Positions 1-5,097 of a stretch of 5,562 nucleotides of DNA are shown here, piece after piece (position 1 is the stretch's first letter; the number at the start of each line of letters is the position of its first letter). This DNA comes from Lentisphaeria bacterium UBA7640 (GTDB lineage: Bacteria > Verrucomicrobiota > Lentisphaeria > Victivallales > Victivallaceae). Below the pieces are notes generated by a model that saw only the letters and a list, made by a program, of their open reading frames with translations, did no database searches and was not told the origin of the DNA. The translations under genes and the position numbers were made by a program. Location: contig DLIO01000063.1 of assembly GCA_002483765.1 (NCBI GenBank), positions 9,244 through 14,805 of the forward strand, in the 5' to 3' direction.

Positions 1-21
1 AACTCTCCAACTCTCCAACTC
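1..21. repeat. Short octamer tandem repeat at window edge
   Basis: The window opens with the 8-base unit aactctcc twice in a row, followed by a partial third copy (aactc). On the strand used by the genes this reads gagttggagagttggagagtt. It lies 8 bases beyond the stop codon of the methyltransferase gene, so it is intergenic. The array may continue to the left, outside the window. With 2.6 copies visible it is a simple-sequence repeat; nothing here suggests a CRISPR, a terminator or an attachment site. Confidence 0.6.
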
Positions 22-28
22 GCATGGC

Positions 29-880
29 TTAGAAGTTTTTTATTCTGGCGGAGGCGCCGGCTGGCAGGGGTAAACCGATACTGGATGGAATGGTCATTTC
101 GCCTGATTCAATTTGGTTGTTTTTACCAAAATGATCGCGGAGGATATGTTCCAAAATCAATGGTGAAAAACCGGGCGAATGACAACTTAGTATGACGAAA
201 TATGGTTTGGTGGTGTCAATCAGTGAACGGCAGTTGCACATCAATTCTTCTAAATGCTGTTCTATCTTCCAGAGTTGTCCTTTGGGGCCACGTCCGAAAC
301 TTGGAGGGTCTAGGGTTAAACCGTTATATTTGACGCCACGGCGGACTTCTCGAGCGGTAAATTTAATAACGTCATCAGCAATCCAGCGAATATTGTCGTT
401 AATTTGTGGGTTGAGTTTTAGGATTTGGCGTCCCCAATCATTCATCCCTTGCGCGGCATCGACGTGACAGACTTTGGCGCCCGCTTCGGCCATCGCCATT
501 GAACCAATACCCGAATATGCGAACAGATTCATAGTATTGGCTTCACCACGCATCGCGCGGATATTGGTTTTGAGCCAATCCCAGTTTTCATGTTGTTCAG
601 CAAAAAAACCGAGATGTCCAAAATTGGTCGGTTTTATCAGGATTTTGAACCCGGCATATTCAAGTTCCCAGCTTTCAGGAATGCCGCCGTTCTGTTTTTG
701 CCATTTACCGCCGCCGCTGGAATTGCGTTCAAAAATACCCTGCGCCATATCCCATTCTTTTTTGGGTAAAGTTGGTTTCCAGAATGCATTGAGTGCTGGG
801 CGGATGATTCGATATTCGCCGGCTTGTTCTAGTTTTATCAGGTTTCCGGAATCGAGTAATTGGTAGGTTTTCGACTTCAT
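29..880 (-). CDS. RlmI-like class I SAM-dependent methyltransferase (COG1092 type, no PUA domain)
   Basis: Predicted S-adenosylmethionine-dependent methyltransferase of 283 aa, probably acting on RNA in the cytoplasm. The Rossmann motif I is NLFAYSGIGSMAMAEAGA (residues 118-135). An acidic residue follows at the end of strand 2 (D141 in HVDAAQGMNDWGR), then ADD near 168-170, the catalytic-loop motif DPPSFGRGPKG (191-201), and a C-terminal LPAGASAR (272-279) typical of this family. Known RlmI (23S rRNA m5C1962 methyltransferase) is about 396 aa with an N-terminal PUA domain. This protein is shorter and its first 80 residues do not look like PUA, so it belongs to the short branch whose substrate is not settled. 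The ATG overlaps the nagA stop as ATGA and has no good Shine-Dalgarno close by, so translation is probably coupled to nagA. It ends in TAA. The methyltransferase class is sure; the rRNA target is inference. Confidence 0.88.
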   Translation of the reverse strand: MKSKTYQLLDSGNLIKLEQAGEYRIIRPALNAFWKPTLPKKEWDMAQGIFERNSSGGGKWQKQNGGIPESWELEYAGFKILIKPTNFGHLGFFAEQHENWDWLKTNIRAMRGEANTMNLFAYSGIGSMAMAEAGAKVCHVDAAQGMNDWGRQILKLNPQINDNIRWIADDVIKFTAREVRRGVKYNGLTLDPPSFGRGPKGQLWKIEQHLEELMCNCRSLIDTTKPYFVILSCHSPGFSPLILEHILRDHFGKNNQIESGEMTIPSSIGLPLPAGASARIKNF

Positions 881-2112
881 TGGTCTTGCTGGTGTCCTTG
901 GGTAAAGCGGTAGTTTTCAGCTCCGGCATTATAAACTATTTCGCCGCAGCGTACCGTCATTAGCGGTAGATTGGTTGTTTTTGAGAAGATCGCGAAATCG
1001 GCACGTTTGCCTGGCTGAAGATTGCCACGGTCGGTGATGTTTAGGGTGGCTGCGGGATTAATCGTAACGCAAGCGGCCGCGCTGGTGGCTTTCATGTGTG
1101 AATATGAAGTCAGTTCGCGCCAGCTGCGATCAAGTAGTTGAGTGGTTCCAGCTAAGACCCCTTTGGTGGTGCGTGATGAGCCGTTTTTGACTACGATTTC
1201 AGTTGGGCCTATGGTGTAATTGCCATCAGGTAAACCAGCGGCTTGTACCGCATCGCTGATGCCGATCACTTTGCCAATGGGTTTACAGCGACATGCCATA
1301 TCAACAATTCGCGGATTCAGATGCATACCGTCTAGGATTAACTCAATGGCGACGCGTTCATCGGTTAGCGCCACACTGGTTAAGCTTTGGTCGCGTTGAT
1401 GTAGTGGTGGCATGCCATTAAAAAGATGGGTTACGCAACGCGCTCCTGCGTCAATCGCGCGCAGAGTTGATTTGTCGTCAGCAATACTGTGACCCATTGA
1501 TGGTAAAATATTATTCTCAATCAACAATTCTACTAATTTTTCTGAGTTTTCTAGCTCGGGTGCAAAGGTCATTTTGATCAATTTGCCGGCGGCGGCCGCA
1601 ATAAATGCGCGGACCAACCCGAGGTCAATCTCTTTCATACTGTCATGCATCATGGAACCGGCCTTCAGGCGGTTTAAAAATGGCCCTTCCATGTGGATTC
1701 CGAGTGCTTCTGCGCCAGGCGGAGTGCTGGCGCATAACTTTCCCAACACATCAAGGTTCGCAATCATGGCATCAGTGGAATCCGCTACCACGGTTGGGAC
1801 GAAACTAGTAACGCCACGTTGCGCCAATGTCGTACTCATTTCTGCGAACATCTCGGGTTGAGCAACCGCTTGTGAAGAATCAAATCCGCCAGCACCGTGG
1901 ATATGGCTGTCGATAAAGCCAGGCGTGATGTAGGCATCCTCAAATTCGTAAATATCGACATCTTTATCGCGAGTAAAAGCGGAGACTCCACCAATCGCCA
2001 AGATTCGATCATTGTCCTGCAACACCGCGCATTTGTCCAATACTTTCAGTGGCGTCAAGCAGTAATCTACCGTATATAAGACCCGTTTTCTTACCACAGC
2101 ATTTTTTTTCAT
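877..2112 (-). CDS. nagA: N-acetylglucosamine-6-phosphate deacetylase
   Basis: Cytoplasmic amidohydrolase of 411 aa that converts GlcNAc-6-phosphate to glucosamine-6-phosphate and acetate, in amino-sugar catabolism and peptidoglycan recycling. Visible motifs: PGFIDSHIHGAGGFD (64-78) with the metal-binding pair H70/H72; LGIHMEGPFLN (137-147) with metal ligand E142; SMGHS (205-209) with H208; THLFNGMPPLHQRD (228-241) with H229; DGMHL (261-265) with substrate-type H264; and GISDA (284-288) with the catalytic Asp D287. A closing NPAATLNI...GNLQPGKRADFAIF segment (352-376) forms the usual beta-sandwich return. The HxH pair is the Bacillus-type arrangement, whereas E. coli NagA has QLN there, so two metals are plausible. 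Length is normal or slightly long. I chose the ATG at 2112 because GGAG lies 6 bases upstream; a TTG 12 bases further upstream overlaps that site. The gene stops with TGA, overlapping the next start. Neither nagB nor a sugar transporter is visible nearby. Confidence 0.95.
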   Translation of the reverse strand: MKKNAVVRKRVLYTVDYCLTPLKVLDKCAVLQDNDRILAIGGVSAFTRDKDVDIYEFEDAYITPGFIDSHIHGAGGFDSSQAVAQPEMFAEMSTTLAQRGVTSFVPTVVADSTDAMIANLDVLGKLCASTPPGAEALGIHMEGPFLNRLKAGSMMHDSMKEIDLGLVRAFIAAAAGKLIKMTFAPELENSEKLVELLIENNILPSMGHSIADDKSTLRAIDAGARCVTHLFNGMPPLHQRDQSLTSVALTDERVAIELILDGMHLNPRIVDMACRCKPIGKVIGISDAVQAAGLPDGNYTIGPTEIVVKNGSSRTTKGVLAGTTQLLDRSWRELTSYSHMKATSAAACVTINPAATLNITDRGNLQPGKRADFAIFSKTTNLPLMTVRCGEIVYNAGAENYRFTQGHQQDQ

Positions 2113-2118
2113 AAAAAG

Positions 2119-2122
2119 CTCC
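2119..2122 (-). promoter_or_regulatory. Shine-Dalgarno site of nagA
   Basis: GGAG sits 6 bases upstream of the ATG at 2112-2110 (ggag-cttttt-ATG). It decides the start in favour of this ATG over the in-frame TTG at 2124, which overlaps the site itself and would add MELF to the N-terminus. Confidence 0.7.
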
Positions 2123-2149
2123 AACTTTCATCATAAATTAAGATTGCTG

Positions 2150-2178
2150 AATATACCGCGAAACTGAGGTGATTGCAA
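2150..2178 (-). promoter_or_regulatory. Candidate sigma70 promoter for nagA-methyltransferase
   Basis: In the gap between the iron-sulfur gene and nagA, the minus strand carries TTGCAA (2178-2173, 4 of 6 matches to TTGACA), exactly 17 bases, then TATATT (2155-2150, 5 of 6 matches to TATAAT). Transcription would start near 2143-2144, giving a leader of about 30 bases before the nagA ATG. This suggests nagA and the methyltransferase are a separate transcription unit from the upstream Tat/iron-sulfur operon. No convincing operator is seen. TTGCAA is itself a palindrome, but that is probably chance. Confidence 0.55.
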
Positions 2179-2187
2179 TATCTTAAT

Positions 2188-2205
2188 AACCGATTGACTT
2201 CGGTT
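2188..2205 (-). terminator. Weak stem-loop after the iron-sulfur gene, possible terminator
   Basis: AACCGA, a 6-base loop (AGTCAA on the minus strand) and TCGGTT form a 6-bp inverted repeat directly after the stop codon of the iron-sulfur protein gene, overlapping the last base of its TAA. It is at the right place to end the upstream operon before the nagA promoter. No uridine tract follows on the minus strand (TATTAAGA), so as an intrinsic terminator it is poor. It may only attenuate or protect the transcript end. Confidence 0.3.
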
Positions 2206-3731
2206 TAAAATGCAAAACCATCGGCACTCGTGGAGTTGTTTCGAGACGAATCCACTGAGTGCGGTTGTTCAATGATTTTGGTATGAGTCGAACGTCCCTT
2301 GACGATAATTGCCGGCACTGGACAGGCATTTTCACAAGCCCCGCAACCTAAACAACTCTCTGGCCTCATTCGCGGCACCGAAACATGGCCCGCGCCTTTT
2401 GGCGAGTCTGCCATGTAAACTGCAGAAACTGGACACACTTCCGCGCAGGCGCCGCAAGCTTTATTCTCTGCGAATGATACACAGGTATTTTCATTGATGT
2501 TAGCCAAACCGATACTGATCTGTTGTTTTTTCTCCAATGGTAACGGCATGATGGCGCCGTTTGGGCAAATTTGACCGCATTTATTACATTCAAACGCGCA
2601 GTAACCGACGCTGAACTTCATTACTGGTTGTTGAATCCCAGAAATTCCATACTGTAATAGTGAAGGGCGCAAAACTCGTTCCGGGCAAGCGTTAACGCAG
2701 AGTTGACAACCAGTGCAGGCGGCGTTGAAACGCGCGACTGAACCCGCCCCAGGTGGCGCTATCGCTTTGTTTTCGTCAGCTTTTATTAATTTATCAGTGG
2801 CTCCTAGAACTGGAACCGCGCACACCGCAGCCGTAGTCATAATAATAAAGTCACGTCTGGTCATTGGGTCGGCAGGGATAGTTAATTGGGTTTCAGACGC
2901 AGGTTTTGGCACAACTGCTTGACCTTTCAAAAAACCATAGCTAATCGCATTAGTCGGGCATTTACTCGTGCAGGAAAAACAGACCACGCAGCGCGCTGGG
3001 TCAACCGTGAAGTTTTTTAGGTCAAGACATTCCGCTTTGCAAGCGGTGCCGCACTGACCGCACGATATACATTTAGAACGATCGATTTTGATGCCGAAGA
3101 ATGAAAACTTCGCCAGTATCGATAAAATCGCACCGACTGGGCAGAGCGAATTGCAGTAAAATCTTCCTCGGGCAAATACCAAAGCCGCTAATCCGACTAA
3201 TTGCAACAGTGCCAATAACATTGCCGATATCTCTAGCGCCATCGGCAATGGACGCAGAAAAATATCAAAATAACTGCAAACTACTAGCACCAAATGCCAA
3301 AATTCTGAAGCCGCCGGTTCAATTAGGTTATGGCCCAAGCGTCCGGCCAGCGCAAACGGTTCCAGCAGTATAATCAAAAACCGTATGCCTATTGCTCCGA
3401 GTAGCAGGGTTGCCATCGGCACTGCCCAACGAATCAATTTGTTGCTTTCACGAAATTTGAATTTGCGTTTACGGCGAATAAAAATATCCTGAACTGTTCC
3501 GAGTGGACAAACGGACGAACAATAAACGCGTCCAAAAATCACTGTGATCAGTGCAATCAGGATTAGCGGGATTAAAATTTTTCCAGTTGATGAGTATTGT
3601 TGGAGTGCCGGAAAAAATTGGACTAATGAAATCTTCTTGAGGATTACATTGCCATTTTCGCCCGGTAAAATCAATCCGACCATAAATAGTGCCAAAAATG
3701 CACCACTAATAATAATTCTAAAAATACGCAT
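2205..3731 (-). CDS. NapH-NapG-like fusion: polytopic membrane ferredoxin with internal Tat signal and multiple [4Fe-4S] clusters
   Basis: A 508-aa membrane iron-sulfur protein. The N-terminal half is NapH-like: hydrophobic segments near 5-22, 52-67, 103-123 and 165-187 (146-157 is also hydrophobic), two CxxxCP motifs (GRVYCSSVCPLG, C71/C75; GRFYCNSLCPVG, C193/C197), and two [4Fe-4S] motifs (C221/224/227/231 and C248/251/254/258). A very basic loop (86-98) after segment 2 indicates that side is cytoplasmic. Then comes an internal Tat-like signal, TRRDFIIM (291-298), with a short hydrophobic stretch to about 311. The rest is NapG-like with four cysteine groups: 339/342/345/349, 378/382/385/389, 417/426/429/433 and 460/463/466/470. 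E. coli NapH (287 aa) plus NapG (231 aa) nearly equal this length. In Nap systems these proteins pass electrons from quinol toward the periplasm; no nitrate reductase is seen here, so the acceptor is unknown. The ATG at 3731 lies 4 bases after the DUF362 stop. A GTG at 3743 is possible; neither has a good Shine-Dalgarno, so coupling is likely. Confidence 0.88.
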   Translation of the reverse strand: MRIFRIIISGAFLALFMVGLILPGENGNVILKKISLVQFFPALQQYSSTGKILIPLILIALITVIFGRVYCSSVCPLGTVQDIFIRRKRKFKFRESNKLIRWAVPMATLLLGAIGIRFLIILLEPFALAGRLGHNLIEPAASEFWHLVLVVCSYFDIFLRPLPMALEISAMLLALLQLVGLAALVFARGRFYCNSLCPVGAILSILAKFSFFGIKIDRSKCISCGQCGTACKAECLDLKNFTVDPARCVVCFSCTSKCPTNAISYGFLKGQAVVPKPASETQLTIPADPMTRRDFIIMTTAAVCAVPVLGATDKLIKADENKAIAPPGAGSVARFNAACTGCQLCVNACPERVLRPSLLQYGISGIQQPVMKFSVGYCAFECNKCGQICPNGAIMPLPLEKKQQISIGLANINENTCVSFAENKACGACAEVCPVSAVYMADSPKGAGHVSVPRMRPESCLGCGACENACPVPAIIVKGRSTHTKIIEQPHSVDSSRNNSTSADGFAF

Positions 3732-3735
3732 CAAA

Positions 3736-4683
3736 TTAGACACTCAGTTTGATTATTTTTATTTTTTTCAAATCACTCTCTCCTAATCCAGCTGCGTGTG
3801 CCAGTGGAATATAACCAACTTGATTGGGTTTGACCATCTTCCACGCGATCGATTGGATTTCTCCAACCGCGTCTAAGGCGACGATGTCCGTCGATGCAAA
3901 AAGCATTTTTGGCATAATTGACTCGGCGCGGCGTTTTCCCGACGGTCCACCTTTAGTCATCACTCGGTAGGCATCCATGATGTTTAAATCAGGTTTGCGG
4001 AATAACGGAAAATCTGCCACGCATTGATCCACGCCGTTACTGTGGTAATAACGACGATCTTCAACGCAACCCATCAGGTTTTTTAAGCCCATAGTTAAAC
4101 GCGTTCCACCATGGTTTTTCATTACTGGAACATTGATAAAAACATCACACTCTTTAACCATTTTCAGCACTCGCGTGTTTTTTAATATTTTTGCGCCGGG
4201 TATTTCGACCTCTTCAAACATCGAAGGAACCCCTTTTACGACGGCAAAAATCGCACCGGCTTCTTCAGCCGCCGCTCTCACTCCGCTAGTTTCGCAAGCT
4301 TCACGGTCAATATTGTGATCCATCACATAAACCTTGGCAGCACCGGCAGCTAAACATTGTTCCACAATACGTTTGACTAGGGCAGGGTGGGTATTTGCTC
4401 CACTATCTGGCGCGCAATCCCAGGACATGTTGGGTTTGATTAAGACGGTTTGCCCTTTCTTTACAAACTTCTTCATGCCACCAAGTGCTTCGATTGCTTG
4501 GTCGAACATCACATCGGGTTCGCCACCCTTGACTGCCGCTAAAACTGAAGTTTCGCCGGAAACCGCGGTTTCCTGGTTTTTAGTCGATTCGGCTGCCCAA
4601 ACACCGGTTTTTCCCAGCATTAAAGTCAATCCGGCAACCCCAGCAGCTGCAGCGCCTTTCTTGAAAAACTCACGTCGATCCAT
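3736..4683 (-). CDS. Tat-exported DUF362 domain protein
   Basis: A 315-aa protein exported by the Tat pathway. The N-terminus MDRREFFKKGAAAAGVAGL is a classic Tat signal (R3-R4, F6, then a hydrophobic core of about 10-23), with a likely signal peptidase site after VWA (residue 30). The mature part matches the DUF362 family (PF04015): LIKPNMSWD (81-89), NTHP (97-100), VPVMKNHGGT (185-194), LTMGLKNLMGCVED (196-209), KPDLNIMDAYRVM (230-242) and TDIVALDAVG (265-274). Many DUF362 proteins occur beside or fused to ferredoxin domains, but their reaction is not established. This one has no CxxCxxC ferredoxin motif of its own; its cysteines (90, 110, 130, 180, 206, 221) are scattered. Being sandwiched between tat genes and the NapHG-like fusion suggests it works outside the membrane with that protein. 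It begins at ATG 4683, 25 bases after tatA. Upstream in-frame ATGs (4737, within tatA) would bury the Tat signal. Confidence 0.9.
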   Translation of the reverse strand: MDRREFFKKGAAAAGVAGLTLMLGKTGVWAAESTKNQETAVSGETSVLAAVKGGEPDVMFDQAIEALGGMKKFVKKGQTVLIKPNMSWDCAPDSGANTHPALVKRIVEQCLAAGAAKVYVMDHNIDREACETSGVRAAAEEAGAIFAVVKGVPSMFEEVEIPGAKILKNTRVLKMVKECDVFINVPVMKNHGGTRLTMGLKNLMGCVEDRRYYHSNGVDQCVADFPLFRKPDLNIMDAYRVMTKGGPSGKRRAESIMPKMLFASTDIVALDAVGEIQSIAWKMVKPNQVGYIPLAHAAGLGESDLKKIKIIKLSV

Positions 4684-4688
4684 AAAAA

Positions 4689-4695
4689 CCTCCTT
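4689..4695 (-). promoter_or_regulatory. Strong Shine-Dalgarno site of the DUF362 gene
   Basis: AAGGAGG, followed by five T and then ATG at 4683-4681. This perfect site fixes the start so that the protein begins MDRREFF, with the twin arginines at positions 3-4. The longer reading from 4737 would overlap the end of tatA and move the Tat motif to about residue 21. Confidence 0.88.
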
Positions 4696-4708
4696 GATAA
4701 TCCATAGA

Positions 4709-4918
4709 TTATTGTTCAGAATCCTTTTTATCTTCATCTTTCGACGAACTCTCTTGACCCTCTTTTAAACCTTTTTCAAATTCTGATTTTGCTTTGCCGA
4801 GCGAACGCGCAAAACGGGGAATTGCCGATGCTCCAAAGAGTATCAGAATCACCACGATCACCGCGATCAACTCTCCACCGCTAAGCATGGCGGGAACTAC
4901 GAGATTAGTAATTGTCAT
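4709..4918 (-). CDS. tatA: Sec-independent translocase subunit TatA
   Basis: A small membrane protein of 69 aa, the pore-forming TatA-type subunit that oligomerises around TatC to move folded proteins. It has one transmembrane helix (about 15-28), the hinge F28-G29, an amphipathic helix (about 32-52; IPRFARSLGKAKSEFEKGL) and an acidic/lysine-rich tail. A polar residue in the helix (E16) lies 12 residues before FG, the same spacing as Q8 to F20-G21 in E. coli TatA. The FG hinge and F47 in the amphipathic helix favour TatA over TatB. I chose the ATG at 4918 because GAGGAGG ends 9 bases upstream; the ATG at 4927 touches that site directly. The N-terminus before the helix is about 10 residues longer than usual; a third ATG at 4888 would remove this but has no ribosome site. 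It overlaps the tatB-like gene by 14 bases. Confidence 0.9.
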   Translation of the reverse strand: MTITNLVVPAMLSGGELIAVIVVILILFGASAIPRFARSLGKAKSEFEKGLKEGQESSSKDEDKKDSEQ

Positions 4919-5096
4919 TTTTGTCATCCTCCTCTGGCTTGGTTTCAGCCATTTTTTTTAAATCATTCTTCATTCGGTTTAATTCGCCGAACAAGCGCCC
5001 AACTTTACGGAAAAACTCCGGCAACTCCTCTGGTTTGATAAAGACTATCATCACCAAAAGGATAATTAAAATTTCGCTAAGTCCAAGAGAAAACAT
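4905..5096 (-). CDS. tatB: TatB-like (TatA/B family) translocase subunit
   Basis: A 63-aa membrane protein with a transmembrane helix (about 5-20), a proline hinge (KPEELP, 21-26), an amphipathic helix (about 27-49) and a charged tail. It aligns without gaps to the start of E. coli TatB: M1, F2, G5, S7, E8, P22, L25 and P26 all match. TatB contacts TatC and forms the receptor for RR signal peptides. Two points weaken the label: it is far shorter than E. coli TatB (171 aa), and hinge glycine G21 is a lysine here. It could therefore be a second TatA-family protein, but the lack of an FG hinge and the paired tatA next door make a TatB role the better guess. The ATG is one base after the tatC stop and has GAGGAG 10 bases upstream. 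It ends in TAA inside tatA. Confidence 0.82.
   Translation of the reverse strand: MFSLGLSEILIILLVMIVFIKPEELPEFFRKVGRLFGELNRMKNDLKKMAETKPEEDDKNDNY
4928..4934 (-). promoter_or_regulatory. Shine-Dalgarno site of tatA, inside the tatB-like gene
   Basis: GAGGAGG lies within the last codons of the tatB-like gene, followed directly by ATG (4927) and again by ATG (4918) after 9 bases. A ribosome cannot easily use the ATG that touches the site, so the second ATG is the more likely start. This sets TatA at 69 rather than 72 aa. Confidence 0.72.
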
Positions 5097-5097
5097 C

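Noticed and set aside
1..21. Left-edge repeat as a CRISPR remnant
   Set aside because: The 8-base units are directly adjacent with no spacers, so it is a simple tandem repeat.
192..866. Two open frames on the plus strand (192-467 and 474-866)
   Set aside because: Both lie antisense to the methyltransferase gene and show no protein-family features.
1073..1599. Two 8-base GCGGCCGC palindromes in nagA (1073-1080 and 1592-1599)
   Set aside because: Both arise from GC-rich alanine codons inside conserved protein sequence, with no sign of a binding site.
2113..2124. TTG start of nagA giving an extra MELF
   Set aside because: The TTG overlaps the GGAG ribosome site that serves the ATG at 2112, and NagA proteins do not need the extension.
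2205..2864. A separate napG-like gene starting at the internal ATG of MTRRDF (2864)
   Set aside because: The frame is continuous with the NapH-like half and there is no ribosome site before this ATG. One fusion protein is the simpler reading, though internal initiation cannot be excluded.
4334..4768. 144-aa open frame on the plus strand
   Set aside because: It lies opposite the DUF362 and tatA genes and has no recognisable domain. It is a shadow of real coding sequence.
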